DNA of 64,000 nt from Limonium bicolor (lineage: Eukaryota; Streptophyta; Magnoliopsida; Caryophyllales; Plumbaginaceae): NCBI GenBank assembly GCA_023374045.1, contig CM041776.1:350113636-350177635 (forward strand), written 5' to 3'. This document shows, piece by piece, positions 34,562-44,946 of this stretch. Made by a program: the position numbers and the translations under genes. Within the stretch, counting starts at the first letter, position 1. Each line of letters opens with the position of its first letter. Below the pieces are notes generated by a model, which saw only the letters and a list, made by a program, of their open reading frames with translations, was not told the DNA's origin and ran no database searches.

Positions 34562-35737
34562 GTCATTTTGGAGTCGAGAAAATGAACTTTCTGCTAAAAT
34601 TGAAAAATTGAAGTCAGAAAAGATGAAGGGACAAAAGAATCTCGATCCTGCTACTCCTGGTGTGAGTATCCTCTAATTGCCCCACCTTTTCTGTTAATAT
34701 ATATTTTCACTAACAGAACTTGTCTTATCTGTATCTCATGCATTACATAGTGATCTATGCTTCTTAAATCGTGCAGGATATTTGAAGAGGACTGCTATAT
34801 ATTAGGAGGCAATATGCTAGTGAAAACATTAGTGGGATGTATGGTTCACTTATTGATTTGCTCGAGTGTGATGAAAATTTTTTCACTGCAGTTGAAATGA
34901 CTGCTGAAAACAGGTTCTTAGATTTGTCAATTAATGCAATCTGTATTTGCGTCCTGAACAGTAGCTTTTGATGACCTAAAATTTTTGTGTATTGTTGTTT
35001 GCATCTTTACATGGTGGTTAAGTTATTTGGCTATGCAGTATTTAGATTAACTTTTCATGTTTTTGCAGCTTGTTTCATGTCGTGGTTGATACAGATGAAA
35101 CTGTAACTCGGATAATTCGAGGTCTGGATTCAACTAAGGGAGGGTGAGTGACTTTTATACCTCTTAACAAGGTCAAGCCCCCTCATGTTACATATCCCCA
35201 GAGTCTTGATGTGATACCCATGCTGAGAAAACTGAAGTTTCAGATAAATATGCAAAAGCATTTGCCCAGGTTTGAGGATTTACTTCGTGGAATCATTAAA
35301 CTTCTTGTATGTGGCTGTGATCATTTGGCCTTTTTTTGTCCTGTTTTTTACAGCGTAATCTTACTACATTGGTCATGTGCATTTTTTTCCTACATTGGTA
35401 ATCTTTCATCAGGTATTTGGTCGAACTGTTGTCTGTCGAGATCTGGATGTAGCTGCCAAAGTTGCCCGCAATGATGGCTTAGACTGTATAACTCTTGAAG
35501 GTTGGCAGAATTTTTTTTATATCCCTTTCATGCTTTAAAAGTCACCTGCATCTTCATCAGCTCAATCGTATTTTTATATTCGAGCAGGTGATCTAGTAAT
35601 CAAGAAAGGTGGAATGACTGGAGAGTTTTATGATTTTAGGCCGTCAAAGTTAAAGTTTATGAATATGATTAAGCAGAATGAGAGGGCTATCACTGAAAAA
35701 GACAATGAGTTACAAGAAATTATGTCGCAACTTAAAG
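34562..35737 (+). pseudogene. SMC3 (cohesin) exon copies, end of coiled coil and hinge
   Basis: Five exon-like blocks with splice borders: 34562-34661 (SFWSRENELSAKIEKLKSEK), 34777-34913 (GMYGSLIDLLECDENFFTAV), 35069-35269 (LFHVVVDTDETVTRIIRGLD, then VTFIPLNKVKPP), 35413-35500 (VFGRTVVCRDLDVAAKVARN, then DCITLEG) and 35588-35737 (KKGGMTGEFYDFRPSKLKFM). These follow SMC3 from the end of the first coiled coil through the hinge, the dimerisation domain that pairs with SMC1. Breaks: TGA in frame at 34783-34785, TGA at 35144-35146 where an arginine codon is expected, and a one-base loss near 35241. The ATPase heads are absent. It cannot make SMC3; transcripts could still match the true gene. The family call rests on recalled motifs. 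Confidence 0.78.
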
Positions 35738-35789
35738 ATATCCTTTTTGCTTATATCTCTTAGTTTAATGCATGGGTAGTCTTCTACAG

Positions 35790-35876
35790 ATGCTTACCAC
35801 TATCCAACTAGATTAGGAAGCCTCGATATAGTAGCATGTTTTGCAACTGAAAAGGATGACATTTTGAAGTCAATCG
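35790..35876 (+). pseudogene. Exon-like open block of unknown origin
   Basis: Between TTCTACAG and GGTAATA a 29-codon block is open and reads YHYPTRLGSLDIVACF then ATEKDDILKSI, with a protein-like composition. I do not recognise the source gene. It may be another captured exon or a chance frame. Confidence 0.3.
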
Positions 35877-35983
35877 GTAATACACATGTTGTTTTCTAAA
35901 ACTAGTACATTTACGGTAATAATGTGACTTCCAAGCCTTAACTCTCCATTCTAATCCATGAAGTCATTTGTTGTTGATACTAG

Positions 35984-36041
35984 GTTCTCTACAACCTTCT
36001 TGATTGGCCAAACAAACAGAACTCCAAGCTGGTGATAATAG
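35984..36041 (+). pseudogene. ORC1 exon copy
   Basis: Between TACTAG and GTAAGT a 58-base block gives VLYNLLDWPNKQNSKLVII, which closely follows the AAA+ core of origin recognition complex subunit 1 (the segment around sensor 1). Only one exon is present. As a short match it could in principle come from another ORC/CDC6-type ATPase, but the DWP-K-SKLV pattern favours ORC1. Confidence 0.6.
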
Positions 36042-36344
36042 GTAAGTTTCTGTTTTTTTCATATAGCACTGCAAGTTATTTTTGAGACTAGGATGCATAG
36101 TTGATTTATACACTTGACTCTATTTTTGAGACTAGGATGTGACTTAGTGTTCAAATCTAGTGGCTAAGGTTCTCGTTGTATTCTTCCATAGTTAATGTAT
36201 TTAAGTTGTTTCCCATAGTTTAAAACAATGTACAGCACCTAAGAGTGACATTATAAAAACAGTTATCTGGTAATACATTGTTTCCCAGTGTATAGGTGAT
36301 TCGATGGATTAACCGCTTTTATTTTTTTTTCTAAAAAGTCTATC

Positions 36345-36875
36345 TATGAGGGCAACAAAAGTCGCCCTGATAGATAATCAAAAGGGGCGACTAAAGAGTT
36401 TTGTCACCATTGATAGAAATCAAAGGGGCGACTACATAGATTTGTCACCCTTGACAGACATCAAAAAGGGCAACCAATACAACTCGCCCCCATTGATTGC
36501 AATCAACGGGGGCGACTAGCCGGGTCGTCACCGTAGAACACGATGGAATGCTCTTAGAAAAATGATCAAAGAGGGCAATTTTATTTGCTTGCCACCGTTG
36601 ATCACAAACGGGGGCGACCAACGTGAATCGCCCCTCTTGATCATCGATCAAAGAAAGCAACAATATTGCTGCCTTTGCTTCATCTCAAAGAGGGCGACTT
36701 TTGTTGCCCTCGTAGATCTTATCAACCAGGGCATGTCAAATAGGTCGTCACCAGAATCTAACATGGCATGTCTTTAAAGGCAACCTTGAAGGCAATTATT
36801 AACTCGCCCTTATAGTCTAACGGGGCAAGTTATTGATCTATCAGGGCAATAAAAGTTGCCCTCATAGATCTAATA
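36345..36875. repeat. Right subterminal repeats of the CACTA-like element
   Basis: About fifteen GGGGCGACT, GAGGGCAA, GTCGCCC and TCGCCCC words in both orientations with ATTGATnnnAATCA spacers. The array forms many overlapping hairpins and runs to the element terminus. Confidence 0.75.
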
Positions 36876-37045
36876 TGTTGTAGTGCATGTGCCGCTACTT
36901 TTTACTTTTCCATTTAGATAATAATTACTTTTATATTGAATAGTAAGGGTAAAAGTGGAAAGAAGTGTGTCAAAAAGCTAGAATGACAGATTTTTTTAAA
37001 CAAGAATCACATCCTAAAACGACAGATATTAATAAACGGAGGGAG

Positions 37046-39229
37046 TACTTATTACTAATAATAGTATAACTACCACCAAATATACATTATAAAAATATAA
37101 ATATCTTCCACCAATCACATAACAGCCAGAACCTTCAAGGACTCATTGTGAGTCCGGAACTTAATCACACCCATAATACTAGTTTTACGCTGCTGTTTTT
37201 ATTTGCGTCGAGTAGAAGTTAAGATATTCATTATGCTTGCAATTAGCAATTAGCAATCCTGTGGACAAACCAGAATTATTGGGAGAAACAGTATCTATGG
37301 CGTCCCAAATCGAGTACTCTCAACTTTCTAACTATTTTTATTTATACACTGCACAACAGTAGAATGCGTATACAGTGCTGCAAGATAAGATAACGTTTCA
37401 TGATTAGTAGCTGGTATTAATTGATGCAGTGACTCACATTTAGCAACAAATATTGTAACTCCTTACTAGGTACTCTATATTAGTTTTTGTTTTTCGGATG
37501 TCACCGAAGGGACTGGTACTCTATATAGTTTGTTAACTTCATATGAACCTCATTACAAGTTGTCGATATCTCTCCAGTTTTGAATAAGTAATGTCGAGGT
37601 GTTCTTTCTTTTTTGAAAAATATAAAATGTTCTGCACTTTTATCTCCCAATTTTCATATACTTGCCGATCACTTTGAGTCAATCACTTACAAATTTGTGG
37701 ATGCTATTATTTCCCACAAAAAATAGGAACAAATAGTCTAAAAATATCTTCCTTATTTTTTGTGTTTTATGCTGAAAAGTATCAACTGGAGGAATATAGA
37801 GGAACAGGAGCAGAGCATAGAGCATATGCATATATAGTAGTACGTACTACTAGTTAGTAGTGAGTGAGTGCCATGATATATGTCCTCGCAGACGCAGGAC
37901 ACACATTTCTCTGTTTAAAAAAGAAAGACGAGTAATTATAAATGTTATGATTTTGTCACTTTTTCATGAGGAATATTTTGCATGCAACGCAGCTTATAAA
38001 AAAAGACGATCGAGCCCAGCAGCCCCTTCAATTTCGCCTTACGTTATTGCATGACTGCATACCAGCTAGCTGTAATAATACATCAATCCATCTATCCATC
38101 CCTTCACAAACACGCTAAAAAGGGCAGGACAATTCATCATCACACCCACGAAACGGGTAGAAGAGTGAAGGACATCTCTTTCCTTGGCAACTTTATTATG
38201 CGTGCACTTTTTCAATCAATTGCCCCGAAAACCCAATCTTTCCTCACCCTAAAACATGTATATATTCCACAATAAAACACCGGGTAGCAGGAGATCTTAA
38301 GTAGGGCCCAAGTGTTCCTCTGTACAGTTGGATAGCTTGCTATGCTCTGTTTATCAATCCGGTTCAGTTACAACGTACATGTTCTTTCCACTTTTCATTT
38401 CTCCTGCTATTCCGGTTCTCTTGTTCTTGATATGATGTGTTTCTTTTAGTAGATTCGTTTCATAACTTCTTTCTTATAGGTATTAAATCAATAATAACCA
38501 ATGAAATAATATTTTAAGGATGACATATTTTGCTAGGTTATTAAGATTTCATCCCCAGATTATGTAGACTAAGTCTTTTCGTCATTCTCCCATTACAACA
38601 CACAACTCATACGTACAAAAGTGCATAAAACTACCCTAAATTTAAGGAGAGAATGTCTTACATCTATATGAAGGGAGGAAGGGAGGGGGAGAGTGATAAT
38701 CAAGAAGGGATGGTGCATCTAGGAAGCTAGTGAGAATGAGGCTCTTGTATACATAGATTGCAACGTGTTGTCTTCAATCCCTAAGTGTCATGGGGTTGTC
38801 TGGATACATTCTCGGCAACGACTAACTTTTGTTCCAGCTTGGTCTATGGTCGCTTCCATCTAAGTTGGGCAAGGTGTAAACTCATTGATTTTAGGTTTTG
38901 GTGCTCTCCATTTTTATTGACATGTAAATCACCCCACTACTAGCTAGTCAAGCTGAGTTGAGGCTCAGTTTTGTCTTGGATCTTTCCGTCTTATTCCTAA
39001 GCTTCTTTTTTTTTTCCTTTTATGCATGAAACCAATACATAATGGTGGTGAGAAAAAAAAAAGAAATGATGAAAATACAACAGAATTAACAAGATGCTAG
39101 AATCTTAACACATAAACCACTTATCAAGCCATCAACCTTCTTGTTCGAAAGATAAAGTAAAATCTTGTCCATCTTTCACAGCCAGCTTTCAAGTTAAATT
39201 GGTTCTTCCTTTTCGGTATCAACCAACCG
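37046..39229. other. Non-coding sequence without recognised features
   Basis: I find no domain, element border or RNA gene. Open frames at 37860-38054 and 38051-38275 are short, with no start context or family likeness. Some A/T-rich simple runs occur (for example around 39009 and 39053). Confidence 0.6.
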
Positions 39230-39740
39230 TGCATTAAATCTTACGTGTTTATCGGTTAACTGTAGCGGTTTTTTTTGTTGATTTACTCAATCGTAAAAAA
39301 TCACCGGTATCAGTTTCAGTAACGATATTGCATTTTGTACACTGGTTAACTCCATGGTTAACCATGGTTAATCGATTATATAACACAGAAAAACCTTAAA
39401 TTAGAAATATTCACCACATATAACAATTAATGTTAGCTATTGTAGGAGTGTAAATTTTATTATATTTATGTCACACAGTTTTGATTTATTATTTATGATT
39501 TAGATGAATAATCAATTTTGTACTATAATAATAATATGAGTCTAATTGATAGAAAAAATAATATGGTTACAAGGTTAAACGATAAAACCTAGTCGAACTA
39601 AAGGTTAACCAGTTGAAACATAATAGTAATGGAATTTGATTTAGACAATCAAGTTAAAACAGTTATCCATATTTGGTTAACCAGTCTAAATGGAATGACA
39701 ATGGAATTGAATTTTTCAAAACCGAAGATCTAGTTAACTG
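39230..39740. repeat. GGTTAACC-rich segment, possible decayed foldback MITE
   Basis: CGGTTAAC, GGTTAACC, GGTTAACCAG and CCATGGTTAACCATGG words recur in both orientations in an AT-rich stretch (39256, 39344-39370, 39601, 39678), with AACCG words near each border. This resembles a degraded hAT-type foldback MITE, but I cannot place termini or target copies. Confidence 0.3.
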
Positions 39741-40709
39741 AATAAGGTGGCTAACCTGCTATGGGAAGCCCTACAAGTAAGCCATTTTTGTTCCCAAAAT
39801 CTTCTTGGAGACATTATTACCATCTTCCTATTCGAAGCCATGAGTTCCAACAAGCCTCAACACTAAAAATAAGGGAGTTGGTCAAGAGTTCCTTGCCAAA
39901 AATTATGTTAGAAAGCTTAGAGCTCTTAGTCTTGTTATTTTTTTTTCCATCTAATATTTCCAAGGAAAATGTATAAGACTCAACCAACTTCAACAATCCC
40001 GTTGAACATTGTGGCTCCCCAATAACACTTAGTGCTAGGTTGCCAATAGGCAAAAATGAACAAGGGAAGTTTTGTTGTTGTTGTGTTTCCAATTTCTACA
40101 ATATAAATTGTTCAGATTAATAAGTAGTTAGATTTAAGGGTTTTAGAATGTGGTATCAAAGCTTATCAGTACTTGAGAAATGTAAAACTAGATTAATATG
40201 ATTAAAATGTGAAAAGAAAAGTGTATGCACGAGGAGAATGTTCATGATTGTGTTTTCACTATGGATTATCATGTGAATGTGTTACTTTTGCTAATGTTTG
40301 GTGTGGGATTTTTAATGAGGATCTCATGGCTATTTCTTTTAGCTGGGTTATCTTGGTACAATGATATGGTAGTGGTTCGGGTTGCCATTGTTATTGGAAC
40401 CCTTCTTATGGTGCATATATAGTAATGTTATGTAGAAATGATAGTGTTGTTGCCTTGAGATATAATATTGCTGGCGTGAGTGACGCAAAATTGTACCCGT
40501 TGTGAAGAAATCACAAAGGTCACCAATCTGGGAAATTGAGTAAACGTCAGTCTACCTCGTAAACTTTTAGAACCCTATTTTTGCAAATTATGACCTTCTC
40601 AATGTTAGACCAGATCAAAGACAGAGTCTTGACGTGTGAAGGAGTTGTGTTGTGTCAATGAATTCCTCTAAAAGTTCCAGAAGATAAGGTACGCACATCC
40701 GAGGATAAA
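39741..40709. other. Unrecognised sequence; part may be the left end of a Copia LTR
   Basis: The minus-strand frame 39817-40092 (91 codons) starts METQQQQNFPCSF and has no family I know. TGGTATCAAAGC at about 40151 resembles a primer site but no LTR end precedes it convincingly. The last few hundred bases probably belong with 49382-50065 as one Copia LTR split by the Ogre-like element. Confidence 0.35.
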
Positions 40710-40714
40710 ACATG

Positions 40715-42418
40715 GTGTTATACCCAAAATTTCAACCCCCCCCCCCCCCGGAAGAGGGTCTCTACTAATAGGCTAGTAGCGAGGGTTCATAGTTCGATTG
40801 ACACATTTCAGAGTACTAGGGGCAGCTTAGTCATCTCCAGGGCATGTTCATAATTTTTCAAGGGTCAAATCAGTTCAAAATGCTTTGAAATTTTAACCCA
40901 TGATAGAGGATGACATTAGAAGCGTAATGGCGTTGGAATTTTGATTTTTCAAATTTCCAATAATTTTGTAGCAATTTCTGATTGAATCTGACGAGAAATT
41001 GAATTTAAAAATATTCCAATATCCAAAAAATTCGATTCCACTTTAGAAAAATCAGAAATATCATCCTTTACCCATGTGTAAAATTTCATAAACAAATTCT
41101 TTTTGGAAGCCCTTGAGCTAAAACGTCGGTAAATCTCGGTTTTTATCGGATTTTTCTATCTTTAAGAAGGCCTATATAAGGAACCTTATCCCATGATCAA
41201 ATCAGAACCTCAAGAACCCTAGACTCTCAAAGAAGGCAGCCGTCTCATTCTCTTCACGTTTTTACACATCCAAGCACCAAAATCACATCAAAAATCCCCC
41301 AAAATCACCATCTAAACAAATTTTTCAACTCCCAACACATCAACAATCATCAAACATCAACCAAACCACCTCCAAAACGTGAAGATCATCATCAACAATC
41401 AACAACCAGAAGCTCGGGTCGAACTCAATCAGGAACTGGCATCATCGGAGCCTCTGAAGAATCCCAATGTGAAGAATCATCTTGAATTCGAAGGTAAAAC
41501 AGGTTATAATTCTATTTTTCTAACTCCCCACGACCTTATTAACTCTCTATTAAATTTTAAGCTCAAACCAACCCTTTTCGGGTTCTGTATTGCTAATTGC
41601 TTTTGCTTCTGCCTTGTTACTTGTTCGTCAAGTTTCGTGCATAATTCGACTTCAAATTGCAATCTTTCAATTACTAACGTATTGTATACCTTTGAGGCTA
41701 CACGTGCATAATCTTTTAGCCGAAAACACCGTCGGGAACCACCATAAAACCCCTGTCCATGGGTGGTCCGGGACCACGGACGGGTTGTCCGTGGCCATGG
41801 ACAGCCACGGACGGCGGCGGGATTTTAAATTTTTCAAATTTTAGGTTTTTTCTAAACAATGTCCGGGCCCACGGACAAGATGTCCGTGGCCCCGGACTTT
41901 TCAAATTTTCGTTTTCTGTTCAATTCGACTTCTACTTCTACATAGATTAACTAGGGTCCGTGGGTACGGACATTAGGTCCGTAGTCACGGACGGAAACAA
42001 ATTTTGACCTAATTCTGCCTCCGAAACCCTAGTTTAGGTAATTTCAACTTTCATTTTCTGTCAAAAAATGCTAAAAAACACAAAAAAAATAGAAGCTCAC
42101 GGACTTAGGTTAAAACGACTCGTAATAAGCCGTAATTAAACTAAGTAGAGGAAAAACGACTTCTAGGGGTAATGAAAGTAATTGAACCCTAAATAAGTCG
42201 AATACCAAGCCCCCGAACCCGAACTCTACCTTTCATAATTTACTCTAGGTTAAAATTAGGTGGAGACTCATAATAGGTTCCAGTGAGCTAGCTTAGGTTT
42301 TAATAATTATTGTTATATGACATATTTATTAAACTTAGGTTATAGGTGGATCTAAAACCCGACTAGATCCTAATCAACTCAATCAACATAGGGTAGGGTT
42401 TAAAAATCGAGGCTCACA
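40715..42418 (+). mobile_element. Ogre/Tat-like element, 5' LTR (1.7 kb)
   Basis: The LTR starts TGTTATACCC and ends GAGGCTCACA, preceded by target duplication CATGG (40710-40714; second copy 49377-49381). It pairs with 47661-49376. A run of about 15 C follows the start, against 7 in the other LTR. TATATAAGG (about 41171) is a good TATA box, with AGAACCCTAGACTCTCAAAG type leader after it. A three-part GC-rich hairpin region lies at 41764-41995. Confidence 0.92.
41764..41995. repeat. GC-rich hairpin array in the Ogre-like 5' LTR
   Basis: Three blocks of GTCCG/CGGAC inverted words: 41764-41815 (GGTCCGGGACCACGGAC, GTCCGTGGCCATGGAC), 41861-41899 (GTCCGGGCCCACGGAC, GTCCGTGGCCCCGGAC) and 41956-41993 (GTCCGTGGGTACGGAC, GTCCGTAGTCACGGAC). 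Confidence 0.85.
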
Positions 42419-42421
42419 GAC

Positions 42422-42439
42422 TGGCGACTCTGCTGGGGA
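42422..42439 (+). other. Primer binding site, Ogre type
   Basis: TGGCGACTCTGCTGGGGA starts three bases after the LTR end. This site, attributed to tRNA-Arg, is typical of Ogre/Tat elements. Confidence 0.85.
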
Positions 42440-43645
42440 GGAAAATTCTTAATTTTAACTTGTTTAATTTTAAGAAAGAGGGCTTAACTCCAAAAAATGT
42501 TTATTTATGGCTTTATCACTTTGTTTGTTTACTTTTGTGCGCACTTTAATTTTCCGCACCCTTGCATCGTATGAGAGTGAGGGTCCACGCGAACCAATTC
42601 CACCCCGGGACCCGTTTGAGGGTCCCCTGTCAGGGACTCACACCTTTTAGGTGAAGTGAATAAGCGGGGGAAAAGAGGAGGATGTCATCTTACCACATCC
42701 CCTTAATACCTGGGCTTTAGCCCCAAGCGTTTTCCTGGCAGTGTCCTTACCTAGCCCATTGTTTGGTCAGTCAAAGACCCGACCGTAGACGCACACCTTC
42801 AGGTGATGTGAAAAAAGTGGGGAAGCCCAAAGAGAATAGCGTGCAAGCCCTATTCCTTTGTGGTGACCTGGGCCCATGCCCCAGGCACCTCTCCGGATCA
42901 TCCATACCCGAATTGGATAAGCGTCGAGTGAGGACAAGTAGAATTTGTGTGGGCCTTGTCTGCTTGTGTGATCGGCCCACTAACCAGCCTAGGAATTGAT
43001 ATGAACTTTTCCTACACTAACTCAGCCCAACCCGAGTTTTTGGCTTTATTGTTTGCGGCCCAGAGGCCCTGTTTGGTTTGATATGTGAATCATTTGGGCT
43101 TCGGCCCAGAAGTTTAGACTTAGGTGATTTCTCTCCTTCGGCCCAATTTTAATTATCAATTTAGTTCTAGGCCCATGAAAAACAAATCCACCTAAAACAG
43201 TTCATGAAAATCCAGCAGGCCTCTCCGTTTCAAGGCTCATTCTAGTCTAGGAAGACTTTTCACTTGGGCTTCGGCCCAAGATCCTAGACACAGGCGTCAT
43301 CTTTTAGGCCCAATCAGAATTACTTGGCCCAAATTCCAATTCACATCAAGAACATGGTTTAGAAATCATTTTGGCTCATGTGCTTTACCTCTAGCCCAAA
43401 CACATTCTGGCCCAAGCGCCCAATTCTCAAAATATTCTGGCCCAAGAGCCACATTCTTCAAACATTTCTAGGCGCCTCCCTTCCAAATCATTTCGGGCCT
43501 CAGTGCCTACCCACAATCTTCAAAACACTCAAGCTCAAGTGCTTTTCTTGCAGTCCAAACAAGTTTTTACCTAAAACTTCGTCACGGTCCAGAATTTTAG
43601 CTCAATCCACTTTTGTTTTCCAACAGATAAGCCCGAATCCTAAGT
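42440..43645 (+). other. Ogre-like leader, with a cluster of GGCCCA (site II-like) words
   Basis: The 1.2-kb leader before gag has no frame of note. From about 43020 to 43520 it holds more than ten GGCCCA/TGGGCC words, including near-perfect palindromes TTTGGGCTTCGGCCCAGA (43094) and TTGGGCTTCGGCCCAA (43264). GGCCCA is the site II core bound by TCP factors in plant promoters; whether it acts here is unknown. Confidence 0.55.
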
Positions 43646-44946
43646 ATGGCAGAGGGAGGAAACTCAATCAGCATGGATGCCCAGTTTGTAGCCTTAGAGC
43701 CAAGGTACATGGCTGCCTTTGATGCCATGGAACAGAAGCATAGGTCCACCACTAATGACATGGAGGCTAAGTACGTCGCCATCATCGAAGAGCTGAAAAG
43801 CAAAATCAATTCTCTTGAGGTTGGTCATCAGGAAAATATTTCAAGAAAGATTGCTGACTCTGGGAACGAGCGTGACTACATCGAAGTTAACTCTGTTGAG
43901 GCCCATGATGCACAAAGATTTGTAGGGCAAGTCATCCCGGACCGCCAACTAACTGCAAAATTAAGGAAGGCCCTGAAAAGGATCAAGCGCATGGAAAAAG
44001 CTAGCAAGCCAACTGGTTTCGATTACTTTTCTATGGAGTCGTACCCCGAGGTTAATCTCCCTCTAAAGTTGAAGCTGCCCAAACTTGCTCTATACAAGGG
44101 TTCCTCAGACCCGCATGTCCATCTAGCGATGTTCGATAGGGAAATGTCCATCCTCAGGTTGAATGACATGCAGAAGGCCAAGGTTTTCGCCCGTTATCTC
44201 GATGAAATACCTCAACGTTGGTACTTGACTCAGAGGATGAACACCAAAACCTATGAAGAGGTTTGTGAGGCTTTCCTGCACCATTTTGAGTATGCTAAGA
44301 ATCTTGAAATCACCAGGTCCGACCTTGCCAGCACCCTGTAGGGAAACAGTGAATCAATGTCCGACTTCATCAGACGGTGGAGAATGAAGGCCGCCGCTAT
44401 GCCTACGAAAATGGATGAGCAAGAACAGATTCAAATGATTGTGGACAATATGCAGAAGCAATACAACAACGAGCTGAGTTGCACATATTTCCCTAATTTT
44501 GACATGCTGATGGGGCAGGTAAGAGTCATGGAAGAAAAGATTCACAAAGGCGAGCTGAAGCTAGGAGAACCCAGAGCTCAGGGTATGGGTGTCGGTACCT
44601 TTAAGTCAGGGTCAGCCAAAATAGTCTTAGCTTCACGATAGGAGAACAATGTGCGCCAGCTCAGTGTTTCAAAGCAGAGCACCAAGGCCACATCTCGACC
44701 TAGGCGGTTCCCCGCACCGAGGTAGTTTACAGACATCGGCCGACCCCTTAGTCAAGCACTCGTGAAGCTACAGGAGTTGGACCAAGTACAGCCTCTCACG
44801 CCTTGTCCCGGGGTTACCCAGTCCGAGGAGTACCTCAATCAGTTTTGCCAGTTCCATCAACTACCAGGGCACAGTACTACGATTGTAGGACGCTGAAGCA
44901 TAAGATTGAAGATCTCATCGAACAAGGGCTCCAGTTTGTCGAGTAG
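43646..44946 (+). pseudogene. Ogre/Tat-like Gag, broken
   Basis: The frame opens with ATG at 43646. A coiled-coil-like N-terminal part precedes the capsid-type retrotransposon Gag domain: LPLKLKLPKLALYKGSSDP, HLAMFDREM, ARYLDEIPQRWYLTQ and FLHHFEYAK (to residue 231). A TAG at 44339-44341 stands where CAG would fit, after which the same frame goes on: MSDFIRRWRMKAAAMPTKMD up to a second TAG at 44640. Beyond, in shifted frames, a zinc-knuckle-like CQFHQLPGHST and, after a one-base loss near 44878, DCRTLKHKIEDLIEQGLQF finish the protein at 44946. No protease, reverse transcriptase or integrase follows, so the element is Gag-only (TR-GAG-like) and non-autonomous. Confidence 0.8.

Larger units (their letters stand above)
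30478..36885 (+). mobile_element. CACTA-like element carrying host exon copies (Pack-type)
   Basis: The right end closes with TTGTAGTG (36878-36885), the reverse of CACTACAA that ends CACTA elements. The left end is less clear: CACATACAAGGAATA at 30478, a one-insertion variant of CACTACAAGAAATA. Both ends are followed inward by subterminal arrays of GGGGCGAC/GTCGCCCC-type motifs, as CACTA elements have. The 3-bp target copies would be AAT and CAT, a mismatch, so the left border is uncertain. No transposase is visible. The middle holds exon pieces resembling IleRS, SMC3 and ORC1, all plus strand with intron borders. The open frame 30913-31221 lies after the left array and matches nothing I know. 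Confidence 0.55.
30405..37045. mobile_element. Stowaway/mariner-like element, apparently split by a CACTA insertion
   Basis: The left end reads CCTCCGTTCAACAATAATTG and the right end, reversed, CTCCCTCCGTTTATTAATAT, the terminal pattern of Stowaway-type Tc1/mariner elements; both are flanked by TA. Further likeness continues inward (TGTCATTTTAG against TGTCGTTTTAG). The outer parts, 30405-30477 and 36886-37045, together make about 233 bp, a normal Stowaway MITE size, so the large middle is best read as a later insertion. Confidence 0.6.

Noticed and set aside
34562..35737. A functional SMC3 gene
   Set aside because: Only the hinge part is present, with two in-frame TGA codons and a one-base loss, no ATPase heads, and transposon ends around it.
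38051..38275. 74-codon frame starting MTAYQLAVII
   Set aside because: No domain, no splice or promoter support and no likeness to known short plant proteins.
40145..40165. TGGTATCAAAGC as a retrotransposon primer site
   Set aside because: No LTR end (CA) or repeated LTR lies directly before it and no Gag follows.
43378..43722. 114-codon frame overlapping the start of Gag
   Set aside because: It is a different frame over the GGCCCA-rich leader and the start of the Gag reading frame; Gag has clear domain support.
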